From the NCBI GenBank assembly GCA_033439295.1, contig JAVTLE010000014.1, forward strand, positions 2,232,001-2,296,000: DNA of 64,000 bases, in the 5' to 3' direction. The notes under the pieces were generated by a model. It saw nothing but the letters and a program-made list of their open reading frames with translations. It was not told the origin of the DNA and made no database searches. Both the position numbers and the translations under genes were made by a program. Positions 1-9,044 of this stretch are shown here, piece by piece (the stretch's first letter is position 1; every line of letters starts with the position of its first letter). This stretch comes from Deuterostichococcus epilithicus. Taxonomy: Eukaryota; Chlorophyta; Trebouxiophyceae; Prasiolales; Stichococcaceae.

Positions 1-775
1 ATGGCGTCAGGGCTGGCCAGCACATAGTCGATGAGGCTGCTGCCCTCCTGACTCTGGCTGACAAAAGTAACCTGTCCCTGCTCATCACCCGACACACGAC
101 CGTTAGCAATGCGCATGCTGGTGGAGATGCACAGATCGAGCAGCTCCGTGCCCCACAGGTTTGGCCGCGCCAGCGGGTCGCGACTGTGTCGCTGCGACCG
201 CACTGGCTCGGCGCCGGTGGACAGGAAAGGCTCCCGAATGGGGTGAGTGATGGTCCCGGGAAAATCCGGGAATGTGGCTGTGCGTGCATTCAGGTCCCCA
301 ATGACAAAGACATGACCCAAGCGCGAGGTGGCCCCAACCTCCTCACTCAATGCCTCCCAAACCGCAGGTCCCTTCCCAGCTAGTGCTGAGCTGCCCTCTG
401 GTGGAATGTAGCATGCAAACATGTATGCATCCTCCTCCTGCCCGATGCAGCCATCAAGACGCAGTAAGGCATAGCAGCCCTGTGGCCCTGTCGACAGCAC
501 CGTGACCTTTAGTGCCAGCGCGTCAGCGACGTACACGGCGATGCCGCCTCGCGTGCCGCCGTGCTGAAGCTTTCGGCTCCGAGGCAGATTGAGGATGGCG
601 GTGTAGCCTGCCAGCTCCGGCGCGTCAGCGCCCTTCCGCAGCCACGTCTCCGTGAACACCAGAACGTCGCAGGCCGCTCCCTGGATGGCCTGCGTGATAG
701 CAAACGCATTTCTTGAGAGCCAGCCATGGACGTTCAGGTGCAACACGGACAATGAGCTGTGAGGGGACCGGACGG
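1..775 (-). mobile_element. LINE family 1, ORF2 N-terminus: APE-type endonuclease domain
   Basis: Reading the minus strand from about 775 leftwards gives one uninterrupted frame that runs off the left edge. It opens with LSVLHLNVHGWLSRNAFAI, then DVLVFTETWL, GGIAVYVAD, VFVIGDLNARTATF and IDYVLASPDA. These are the ordered motifs of an apurinic-like endonuclease, the N-terminal domain of non-LTR retrotransposon ORF2: N in LNV, E in TETWL, GDLNA, and the D of the SLIDYVL block. It nicks target DNA for target-primed reverse transcription. The ORF1-like frame lies just upstream on the same strand, so this is the 5' half of a minus-strand LINE. The reverse transcriptase part would lie left of the window. 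Confidence 0.85.
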
Positions 776-803
776 CGCCGGGCGCAGCCCGGCCCCAACA
801 CCC

Positions 804-1600
804 CTAGCAGACATCGATGCGTGCAGCAGCAGGCATGGTGGTGGGGTCGGCGGCCGCCGCAGCCGTCGGAGGGGTAAAGCCCTCTGCCGGCGCCTGGACG
901 TCCGGCGATGCAGTGGGTGCAGACTCGTCATGCAGGACACTGAAGAATGATGGCACTCCCACGGGGACTGCAACAGGAAGAGGGCGGAAAGCGCGGTGAA
1001 TCGGCGAGCGCCGCTGGTCGGCGATGCGCTGTCGGGCGAAGTCCAGCGTGGCCTTGGCCGCGCGGCGCGCGGTCGCCACCTCCTGCGGCGTGAGCAGCTG
1101 CTCTTGGCGACGTGCTAGTCGCCAGCTGCGCGGCGGCGCCGCGCTGCTGCGGCGGCAGGCTGCGGTAGATGCTGACGGGGCAGTCGTGCGGCAACAGCGC
1201 CTTGGCGCTGCGCATCGCACGCTCGACAGACCGGTCCGCGAGCCGGATGACCGCCAGGCCATCGCGGTGCCCGCTGACGCGCAGCACCGTGATGAGCGGT
1301 GCTGCGTCAGCCATGCCGAGGCTCTCGGCGGCAAAATCTGCCACTGCAGCGTGCGCCGCATCGCGGCTGCTGCCGGCGGCAAAGTCGAGTCCAGAGATGA
1401 CCCAATCGGGGCTCTGTGGCGCTGACGCTGGCTGCTGCAGCTGCGAGCTGTGCGGTGGAGCCGCGGCCGCGGCTGCCGGCCCTGAGGCCGGCGTCGGCGG
1501 CGCTGCCCGGCAGATGGCCTGGGCGTGCGGCCCGTCCAGCGCCGCTGTGGGCTTGGGGCCAGCCGCCTGCGCAACGCCGTAGCTCGCCGCGGGCGCCTCC
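804..1600 (-). mobile_element. LINE family 1, ORF1-like nucleic-acid-binding protein
   Basis: Minus-strand coding region directly upstream of the endonuclease frame. An alanine/proline-rich N-terminus is followed by a compact block starting SPDWVISGLDF and continuing through ITVLRVSGHRDGLAVIRLAD to CPVSIYRSLPPQQR. Its strand-helix-strand rhythm resembles the RRM-like ORF1 proteins of plant and algal L1-type elements. The domain and the downstream helix (EVATARRAAKATLDFARQRI) lie in two overlapping frames, so the copy has at least one frameshift. It ends at a stop near 804, about 30 bp before the ORF2 frame begins. The upstream boundary is lost in the minisatellite at 1612. The ORF1 assignment rests on position plus composition and is less secure than the endonuclease call. 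Confidence 0.6.
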
Positions 1601-1611
1601 ACGACCTGCTT

Positions 1612-1965
1612 TGCTGGCCAGCCTATCCACCATCCGCCACACACCGCCACGTGCCGCCGCCACCTGCCACCTGCCTGCCGCCTACCACCTGCCACCTNCT
1701 TCTTTGTTGGCTTGCCATCCGGCACCCACCGCCCGNCACCCGTCGCCATNCGTCACCCGCCANCCGAAACCACCACCCGCCACAGCCCACCACCCGGCAC
1801 TCCCCACCATCTACCGCTCACCGCCACTTGCCGCCGCCTCCTTTCACAGTGTTTTCGAACACTCACGACCACCCATCACTCACCACCCCTCGTCTCTCGC
1901 CGCCACCTGCCGCCGCTTGCCACCTTCAGCGGCCACCTCCTGCCACCACCCACCCGCCACCCAGC
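1612..1965. repeat. CCACC-rich minisatellite with ambiguous bases
   Basis: About 350 bp of irregular short repeats built from CCACCTGCC, CACCCGCCA and CACCCGGCAC blocks on the plus strand. Purines are nearly absent on one strand, so three frames stay open by composition alone. Several single N bases fall here (near 1698, 1736, 1750 and 1763), as expected for a tandem repeat that was hard to assemble. The same sequence class occurs at 7185-7795 in the opposite orientation. Both stretches sit at breakpoints between LINE pieces. Confidence 0.8.
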
Positions 1966-3513
1966 AGGCCTTCCTCGAGAACGTCAGCATGGCCGGCCGC
2001 GGCGGCGGCATCCACTCGGCCTGCTGGGCAGCCCAGGTGGCCTCGTTCCTGGACTTCATGTCCCCCATTGTTGACGGTGTGCCGCAGCACATCGACCCTG
2101 ACGCAGCCACGGCGGTGCTGCAGCGCCGACACTTTGAGTCGGTGAATGGCAGCGACGCCCGCAAGGTACGCGAGTGGCTGCAGATTCGGGGCCCTCTGGC
2201 TCTTGGTGCCTACGGACCAGCTATGTATCTGCAGGCGGTGGCCTCCAGGACCGGCCGTGTTCAGCTGTCGCAGTTTCGCACCGGCTCCCATTGGCTGCGG
2301 GTGGAGACAGGGCGGTGGGCCGGGTTGCCGCGCGAGCAGCGCAGCTGGACCTCTTGCAGGCATACAGCAAACGCTGGCGGCTCACCGTCAACGTTAAGAA
2401 GACGAAGGTGGTGGTTTACACCACCGCACGCGGCGCGGTGGCGGCGCCACGGCTCACCTACATGTCCGCCCCCATCGAGGTGCTTGACACGTTCAGGTAC
2501 CTGGGGGTTGACCTGCACAGCACGAAGCCATTTGCTTCGAGCGCAGCGGACCGGGCGGCGTCCGCCCGACGCGCCGCGCTCGCACTGCATAATCGCTGTC
2601 GTGATCTCGGGCTGCATGATCCTGCACTGCTCATGCATCTTTTTGACGCACTTGTGCGCCCGGTGATGCTGTACGGTGTGGAGACTTGGGGGCCTGGGGC
2701 GCTGTGTGGCAAGGCCAGCGGCATGGAGGCTTGTGAGAAAGTGCAGAGGAGCTTTTTGCGGGCTCTTCTTGGCGTGCGTGCAGGCACGCCCAAGGCGGCG
2801 CTACTCGGCGAGGCGGGCCGCTTTGAGGCGGCGCACACAGCAGTGACGCTGATCTGCCGCTTCTGGAACCGGCTGGTGGACATGCCTGACGCGCGGCTGA
2901 CCAAGCAGGCGTTCCTCGAGAACGTCAGCATGGCCGGCCGCGGCGGCAGCATCCACTCGGCCTGTTGGGCTGCCCAGGTGGCCTCGTTCCTGGACTTCAT
3001 GTCCCCCATTGTTGACGGTGTGCCGCAGCACATCGACCCTGACGCAGCCACGGCGGTGCTGCAGCGCCGACACTTTGAGTTGGTGAATGGCAGCGATGCC
3101 CGCAAGGTACGCGAGTGGCTGCAGATTCGGGGCCCTTTGGCTTTTGGTGCCTACGAACCAGCTATGTATCTGCAGGCGGTGGCCTCCAGGACCGGCCGCG
3201 TTCGGCTGGCGCAGTTTCGCACCGGCTCCCATTGGCTGCGGGTGGAGACAGGGCGGTGGGCCGGGTCTGCCGCGCGAGCAGCGCAGCTGTCAGCGCTGCG
3301 ACAGCGGCGAGGTTGATGACGCAGAGCACATGCTCTGGGGGTGTTCTGCTCTGCTAGACCAGCGCCTCATCCAGCACGTGGAGCTGTTCAGCCGGGGCGA
3401 CGCCACAGTCGAGGCGTTCATGCAGCAGGACCCTGCCAGCTTGGGGGTGTTTCTGCGGCATTGCGCCGATCGCTGCGCGGAGCTAGTGGGCTGGGGCTCG
3501 AGCTCTCAATGAG
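1966..3513 (+). mobile_element. LINE family 1, C-terminal half of ORF2 (thumb and zinc-knuckle), broken
   Basis: The stretch from about 2330 reads LDLLQAYSKRWRLTVN, VKKTKVVVY, DTFRYLGVDLH and HLFDALVRPVMLYGVETWG. This is the region that follows the YADD box in L1-type reverse transcriptases. After 3280 a frame change leads to QRCDSGEVDDAEHMLWGCSAL, the C-x2-C...H...C knuckle typical of LINE C-termini, and a stop near 3512. Positions 1966-2330 are a near-identical direct duplicate of 2909-3270, so the array is rearranged as well as 5'-truncated. At least one frameshift separates the thumb from the knuckle. It is not functional. Confidence 0.85.
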
Positions 3514-4078
3514 GCCTATCATCATCATGCTTTCGAGGCAGAGGGCACCTTGCTGTCGGGACTTTTGGGGTCGGCATGGGGGTAGATGGCGATTTCATTC
3601 TCTGTGTTTGGGTCTCGGAATGGTGTGCCATAGCGCTCGTGGAATCCTGCGATGGGAGCGGCTAGCTCAGATGCCGGGGGCACTTTAGGCATGTTGCGCA
3701 GTCAGACATCCCGTAGCCTTGGCAGGGGGAGGTTAGGCTTAGCAGGTGTTTTTCAGTCCTTGGCTGTTGTGTTTGGTCTGCTTCCACCAGCATGCAGGGC
3801 GCCTCACGGCGTTTCCGGTCCAAGCGAGCCAGAGAGCTCGGCGCTTTGCGCGCAACTGGCCCTGTATGTCTGCACGGGGTTTACTGGGTTTACCCGCGGG
3901 TGCTGTGGCACATGACTCTATGACTGGACATGGTTGCCGATGTCGTTTTGATCTGCTCGACGCCCTTTCCGTTTGTTCCCTCAGCATGTCGCTTGCTGTT
4001 GCGCATTCCGACCGCCTTCGGGCCTGTGCTATAGTCAGACACTTGACTGCACAGTATGTAACCAAGTCCAAGTCCAAA
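3514..4078 (+). mobile_element. LINE family 1, 3' untranslated region with CCAAGT tail
   Basis: The sequence after the ORF2 stop is repeated almost base for base, reverse-complemented, at 7796-8400, which defines it as the element's 3' UTR. Both copies end in short CCAAGT/CCAAGG tandem units, and beyond that the copies diverge (to other LINE sequence here, to minisatellite at 7795). This fits a LINE that ends in a short tandem tail made during target-primed reverse transcription. Long antisense frames through this segment are shadows. Confidence 0.75.
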
Positions 4079-4164
4079 GCGGCTGGTGAATGGGTTGACC
4101 CGTGTTTAGATGAGGTGGAGGGTTGTAAGGGCGGCGGGGGAGGAGGCGGTGGCGGCGGCACTGG

Positions 4165-4206
4165 GGGCTGGGGCTGGGGCTGGGGCTGGGGCTGGGGCTG
4201 GGGCTG
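4165..4206. repeat. (GGGGCT)n hexanucleotide repeat
   Basis: About six tandem GGGGCT units, next to a run of GGC/GGA triplets. On the minus strand they encode the proline-glutamine run near the C-terminus of the LINE family 2 frame. It is a simple repeat and does not resemble a plant or algal telomere unit. Confidence 0.85.
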
Positions 4207-4229
4207 TGCCGCCGGCAACGGCACCGGGT

Positions 4230-5757
4230 GGGTGGTTGTCCAATGACCGGTGAGACGATTAGCGACGACGTCGCATAGCCCTCTCGCAACCCAAATCCTC
4301 TTGAAGGCGGCGACAGGGTCATCGCCTCCATCGTCGCGGCTTTGGCGTTGCTGCGCCCCCGTCATCTGCGCATCGCACTGCTGTGCCAGCTCCGAGGGTG
4401 CCGTGTAGGCGGCGGTGAACTCGGTGCGCATTGCCTGGATGGCGGAGTGGAGAGTAGCAGCGGCAATGGACGTGGGCGAGGGTGTGGTGCCGCCATGGTG
4501 CACGGCACAGCGTGCCTCCCAGGCCCTCTGTAGGTAGATGGCTCGCACGCGGGTCCACAAGTCCACGTCTAAGCGGCTGGGGTGCCACGCGGTGGGGTCG
4601 CCAGCAATGATGACGTCGGGTGAAGCTGGTGGTGCGTTGCCGCCGTCGATGGCAGCCCATAGGTCGCAAAGCCACCGGGCGGCCGGGCATGTGAGCGGGC
4701 AGTGAAGGAGGACGTGGGTGGTGCTGGCGATGGTGGTAGGCTGGAGGATGGCGGGGTTGGTGGCGAGGGGGGTGCGACAAGCTTGGGGGTGGTGGAGCGT
4801 GAAGAGTGAAAGAACCTTTGACCGGAAGGTGCCGGCCAGCGGCAGCAGGCCCTCTGCATGGGGGTGTCCCCCGACATGTCGACGGCGGTGCTCTTATAGC
4901 GGCAGCAGGTGAGGAAGGACGGCGTGCGGAGCTGGCAGTGCAAGGCGCGCCAGGGGACAGCGACGTCGGCCTTGCGGATGTTGGTGCGGCAGAGTTGCTC
5001 CCAGCAGGCGCGGTACTTGGCTGCCTCCGCAGCAGTGGTATGCGTCGGCGGGGCCGAGGCTTGCCCAGGTGGCGGAGGCTGTTGCGGCGGCGGCAGCGAC
5101 TGTGGCCGTGGCGCAGCGCCGTGGAACTGAGCCCCACTGCGGGTCAACATGGTGTGGACGCTGTGCCGTGGCCCGGTGATGGCGAGGAAGCACGGGAGGC
5201 GGTGGGAGGCTGCTGCAGGTGCGTGGAGGGTCTGGCCGGCGGAGGGGTGTGCAGAGTGGCCGGCAGAGGGCAGAGGGTCGGGGCAGGCGGAGGCCGCGGC
5301 GGAGGGCTGCGGTGCTGCTGCAGGGTGCGCTCCCTCAGCTGTGGCCGGCGGTGACACGTGCGGCGACGTGCGCATGATCCAGCCCGGGTGGTCAATGTGG
5401 TCTCGCCGCGCAGTGCGGAGGCGCTGCGCGTCGGTGACGACAGCGCACTCGGCGGCTTCCATGCGAGCGTAACCGGGAGTGGAATATGCGGGGGATGGCG
5501 GCAGGCTGTGGAGTTGCGAGCGTGAGGCGGCCCTGGCGGAGGAGCTCTGCCGTGAGGAGCTTCTCCGTGCCGAGGGACACCTGATACTGCATGAGGTTGT
5601 GGCCTTCCCGGTGGTAGGTGTAGATGTCGGGCGCGATGGCGAGGTCGGCGAGCTCAGCATGGAAGTAGGGGCGGTCGTCGCCATCACCATCATCATCATC
5701 ATCTCCGAGACTTAGAGGGAGAGCACATGGAAGAAGACCGGATTCCACCAATAGCAC
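4230..5757 (-). mobile_element. LINE family 2, C-terminal region of ORF2, broken
   Basis: Minus-strand frames share the sense of a LINE tail. Around 5100-4850 one frame reads YRACWEQLCRTNIRKADVAV and then PWRALHCQLRT. Around 4790-4690 another gives TTHVLLHCPLTCPAARWLCD and LWAAIDGGNAP. The first is the 'W..LH..LPT' block and the second the zinc-knuckle 'H..LHCP....W' block near the end of many plant and algal LINEs. The tail then has a PQ/PPP low-complexity stretch and runs into family 1 3' UTR in antisense at about 4080. Motifs in successive frames show at least two frameshifts. It differs from family 1 in sequence. No reverse transcriptase core is attached. Confidence 0.7.
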
Positions 5758-5759
5758 GG

Positions 5760-6100
5760 ACTCATCTATAGCCAGGCACCCGCGGAACCCGCTGCCATGG
5801 AGGCGTCGACCACAGATGACTGGGGTGCCCGGCGTTGCGTGTTAGCCGATAGCTGGCGGCGTCAGCCGCCTAGATGTCAGCCCTTGCGAGCGCCAGCCCT
5901 CTGTTACCTTGGGCTCGGTTGCTTTCACCAGCATGCAGGACGCCTTGCGGCGGGACGGCCCTCGCGAGCCACAGAGCTCGGCGCCTTGTGCGCTACCGGC
6001 CTGCATGTCTGCGCGGGGTTTACAGGGTTTACCCGGGGGTGCCGTGGCACATAGAGACTTTGGCTCCACGTCTTATCTAGCGCGCTAGTTTGTTAGCGGA
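5760..6100 (+). mobile_element. Second LINE-type 3' UTR (UTR-B), orphan copy
   Basis: About 330 bp similar to the family 1 3' UTR (shared core: TTGCTTTCACCAGCATGCAGG, then GCGGGGTTTAC and GGGTTTACCCG), but distinct enough to be another subfamily. A reverse-complement copy lies at 8496-8800. It ends at a perfect 12-bp palindrome, CTAGCGCGCTAG (6077-6088). No coding region of matching orientation is attached, so it is an orphan 3' end or a short non-autonomous relative. Confidence 0.65.
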
Positions 6101-6374
6101 TCGTTCCAGCCGCGTGTGCATGGCTTTGCTGCCGCCGCCGCCGTGACCCCGCACTTGCAGGACCGTCAGATAGTTCAGCCTCATCGAAACTATTGGCTTT
6201 CGCTAGTCTCATAGGACCTGCATTCCCCAGTGGTTTCAGAGTCCTCCACCGACATTTTTCGAACGACTATTCCTTTGGAGATTCACCCCGCCGCGCCCTC
6301 GTTCACACGTGGGATGCCGCATTGTGCCGAATTGCCTTGTTCTAGGACTTGGCTTTGGTCTGGACGCCCACTGT

Positions 6375-6400
6375 AAAAAACAAACAAATAAAAAAACATG
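6375..6400 (+). repeat. A-rich CAAA/TAAA tail-like tract
   Basis: A short run of A, CAAA and TAAA units preceded by TGGACGCCCACTG. A very similar lead-in (TTGACGCCCA) precedes the long (CAAA)n tract at 8977. Both look like 3' tails of one retroelement family. The RT fragment begins immediately after this tract. Confidence 0.5.
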
Positions 6401-7172
6401 GAGTGGACCGAGCGCCACGGGCTGCGTGCCCGCGGACAGGCTTGCTTCCGGAGGGACCACCGCACCACTGACCAGGTGTTTGTGCTCTGCACGCTCATTG
6501 AGCGAGCCCGTGCAGACAAAAAGCCGCTGTATGTATGTTACGTTGACTTCAAAAAAGCATATGACACCATTCCACGTGACCTGCTGTGGCACAAACTGCA
6601 GCGCATCGGGGTGCATGGGGACTTCTTGCGGGCGGTGCAGGCTTTGTATGCGGAGGTGCCCATGGGGGTGCAGTTTGCTGACGGCATGTCTGCCACGTTC
6701 GATTCCCTGCTAGGTGTGAAACAAGGCTGCCCACTTTCTCCAACCAAAAGTGGTTGGAAAACGGAAAAATACCCAAGGGGTCTCGAGTTCGATTCCTCAT
6801 GCGGACAAAACAAGGAGTGAATCGGGTCATAGTCATACATATGACTGCCCTGCTTTCGCATTGCTTCGGCAATCACCCATCGCTATCGATCACCTTTGGG
6901 TGACACTCCACCATCTCTTGGTTGTGTATATAAGTGGATTTAATTCCACTTTCACAACCAACCTTCCGGTCAAAGGTTCTTTCACTTTTCACGCTCCACC
7001 ACCCCCAAGCTAGGTGTGAAACAGGGCTGCCCACTTTCTCCAACCCTGTTTGGCATCTTCATTGATGACTTCCAGGCTGAGCTCGATTACGGCTCCGCCG
7101 GCTTCGCCCTTCCCACACTGTCCGGCGTGCAGACGCCGGCACTCTTCTACGCGGACGACCTGGCAAGCTAGT
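6398..7172 (+). mobile_element. LINE reverse transcriptase fragment, 5'- and 3'-truncated and interrupted
   Basis: The plus frame contains CYVDFKKAYDTIPRDLLWHKL-type sequence (RT motif A with the first catalytic Asp), then GVKQGCPLSPT (motif B). After an insertion at 6746-7010, a second copy of motif B leads to LFGIFIDDFQAEL and LFYADDLAS (motif C, catalytic Asp pair). So all three catalytic motifs survive, split by the insertion. The fragment starts after an A-rich tract and stops abruptly at about 7172 in minisatellite DNA, losing the thumb. The missing part matches what is present at 2330-3513, so both may be pieces of family 1. Confidence 0.85.
6711..7046 (+). mobile_element. 265-bp insertion flanked by a 35-bp direct duplication
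   Basis: Positions 6711-6745 and 7011-7045 are the same 35 bases with one mismatch (TAGGTGTGAAACAAGGCTGC versus ...CAGGGCTGC). They flank about 265 bp that interrupt the RT between motifs B and C. The insert starts AAAAGTGGTTGG, which makes a small inverted repeat with the preceding CCAACC. It has a TATATAAG box near 6928 and a GAGTTCGATTCC string at about 6785 like a pol III B box. It ends with about 50 bp (6960-7010) matching LINE family 2 tail sequence found reversed at 4788-4835. It may be a SINE-like element using a LINE tail, with an unusually long target duplication. Confidence 0.6.
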
Positions 7173-7184
7173 AGAGAGCATAGT

Positions 7185-7795
7185 GGCAATTGGCAGAGTG
7201 GCAGGTGGCAGGTGGCAGGTGGCGGCAGCAAGTGGCGGTGAGCAGTGGATGGTGGTGAGCGCCGGGTGGTGGGCTGCGGCGGGTGGTGGTGGCGGCGGGT
7301 GGCGGGTGGCAGGAGGTGGCAGCTGACGGTGGCAAGCGGCGGTGGGTGGCGGCTAGAGACGAGTTGTGGTGTGTGATGGGTGGTCGTGAGTGTTCGAAAA
7401 CACTGTGTGGGCGGTGGCGAGTGTTCAGAAACACGGATTGTGAGCCTGGTGGCCGGTGGCGGATGGCGGCGGGTGACGGGTGGTGGGTGCCGGGTGGCAA
7501 GCCAACAAAGAAGCAGGTGGCAGGAGGTAGGCGGGTGGCAGGTGGCAGATGGCGGGTAGCAGCGGCAAGTGGCGGTGAGCGGTGGATGGTGGNGAGTGCC
7601 GGGTGGCGGGCTGTGGCGGGTGGTGGTGGCGGGTGGCGGGTGGGCGGATGGCGGCGGGTGACGGGCGGTGGGTGTCGGGTGGCAAGCCAACAAAGAAGCA
7701 GGTGGCAGGTGGTAGGCGGCAAGTGGCAGGTGGCGGCGGCAAGTGGCGGTGAGCTGTGGATGGTGGGGAGTGCCGGGTGGTGGGCTGCGGCGGGT
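7185..7795. repeat. GGTGGC-rich minisatellite
   Basis: About 600 bp of GGTGGCAGGTGGC, GGCGGTGAGC and GTGGTGGGTGCCGGG-like units, the strand-reversed counterpart of 1612-1965. It includes a larger repeated module with GGCAAGCCAACAAAGAAGC (7495-7513 and again near 7680) and one N near 7593. The long antisense frames across it come from strand-biased composition. It abuts the truncated RT on the left and a reversed LINE 3' end on the right. Confidence 0.8.
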
Positions 7796-8495
7796 GACTT
7801 GGACTTGGCCTTGGTTACATAATGTGCAGTCAAGTGACTGACTATAGCACAGGCCCGAAGGCGGTCGGAATGCGCAACAGCAGGCGACAAGCTGAGGGAA
7901 CAAACGGAAAGGGCGTCGAGCAGACCAAAACGACATCGGCAACCATGTCCAGTCATAGAGTCATGTGCCACAGCACCCGCGGGTAAACCCAGTAAACCCC
8001 GCGCAGACATACAGGACCAGTTGCGCACAAGGCGCCGAGCTCTCTGGCTCGCTGGGACCGGAAACGCCGTGAGGCGCCTTGCATGCTGGTGGAAGCAGAC
8101 CAAACACAAAAGCCAAGGAGTGAAAAACACCTGCTAAGCCTAATCTCCCGCTGCCAAGGCTGCGGGATGTCTGACTGCGCAACATGCCTAAAGTGCCCCC
8201 GGCACCTGAGCTAGCCGCTCCCATCGCAGGATTCCGCGAGCGCTATGGCACACCATTCCAAAACCCAAACACAGAGAATGAAATCGCCATCTACCCCCAT
8301 GCCGACCCCAAAAGTCCCGACAGCAAGGTGCCCTCTGCCTCGAAAGCATGATGATGATAGGCCTCATTGAGAGCTCCAGCCCCAGCCCACTAGCTCCGCG
8401 CAGCGATCGGCGCATGCCGCAGAAACACCCCCAAGCTGGCAGGGTCCTGCTGCATGAACGCCTCGACCGTGGCGTCGCCCCGGCTGAACAGCTCC
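7796..8495 (-). mobile_element. LINE family 1, 3'-end copy (5'-truncated)
   Basis: Reverse complement of about 3385-4078. The minus-strand read starts inside ORF2 at GGAGCTGTTCAGCCGGGGCG, passes the same stop and follows the 3' UTR to the CCAAGT-type tail at 7796. It is a typical 5'-truncated LINE insertion, and its 5' break directly touches the palindromic end of the UTR-B copy on the same strand. Identity to the plus-strand copy is high by eye, so this is a fairly young or gene-converted pair. Confidence 0.8.
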
Positions 8496-8805
8496 CTAGC
8501 GCGCTAAGTAAGATGTGGAGCCAAAGTCTCTATGTGCCACGGCACCGGCGGGTGAACTTAGTAAACCCCGCGCAGAAATGCAGGCCGGTAGTGCACAAGG
8601 CGCCGAGGACTCTGGCTCGCTAGGCCCGTTCCGCCGCGAGGCGTCTTGCATGCTAGTGAAAGCAACCGAGCCCCAAAAAGAGAGGGCTAGCGCTCGCAAT
8701 GGCTGACATCTAGGCGGCTGATGCCGCCAGCTATCGGCTAACGCGTAACGCCGGGCACCCCAGTCATTTGTGGTCGACGCCTCCATGCCAGCGGGTTCCG
8801 CGGGT
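8496..8805 (-). mobile_element. UTR-B copy, reversed
   Basis: Reverse complement of 5760-6090 with scattered differences. Its 3' end carries CTAGCGCGCTAA (8496-8507), one base off the perfect palindrome of the other copy. The family 1 fragment begins exactly here, so that insertion appears to have used the end of this element. Confidence 0.65.
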
Positions 8806-8976
8806 GGTGGGTGGCGAGTAGCCGGTGACGGCGATGGTAGTGGCGGGTGCGGATGGCAGGCGGCTGACGGCGGTGGGCGACTACAGGTAGGTGACAGGAA
8901 TTGGCGGCAGGAGAGATGGCGATGAGTGGTGGGTGTTCGGTGGCGGTGGGTGGACTTGGCGGTGGTCTTGACGCCC

Positions 8977-9044
8977 AACAAACAAACAAACAAACAAACA
9001 AACAAACAAACAAACAAACAAACAAACAAACAAACAAACAAACA
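8977..9044. repeat. (CAAA)n microsatellite
   Basis: About sixteen uninterrupted CAAA units preceded by GGTCTTGACGCC. It resembles the short A-rich tract at 6375 with its similar lead-in and is probably an expanded retroelement 3' tail. It marks the right edge of the repeat-rich zone. About 300 bp with no recognisable feature follow before ATG5. Confidence 0.9.

Noticed and set aside
1416-2666. 416-codon plus-strand open frame across the minisatellite and LINE
   Set aside because: It is antisense to the ORF1 LINE frame, then crosses CCACC minisatellite, then runs in a wrong frame of the LINE tail. Composition explains its openness.
3739-4100. Antisense continuation of the LINE family 2 frame into 3650-4080
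   Set aside because: The sequence there is the family 1 3' UTR in reverse, shown by its second copy at 7796-8400. The open frame is accidental.
6770-6800. tRNA-like T-arm (GAGTTCGATTCC) in the LINE insertion
   Set aside because: The arms around the loop do not pair, and no acceptor, D or anticodon arm fits nearby. Kept only as a B-box-like hint for a SINE, not called as a tRNA.
7010-8130. Two overlapping 310-320-codon minus-strand frames
   Set aside because: They consist of translated minisatellite (Pro/His/Thr-rich repeats) plus a LINE 3' UTR. No domain is present.
8977-9044. (CAAA)n and (GGGGCT)n as telomere repeats
   Set aside because: Neither matches the TTTAGGG-type repeats of green algae and plants, and both are short and internal.
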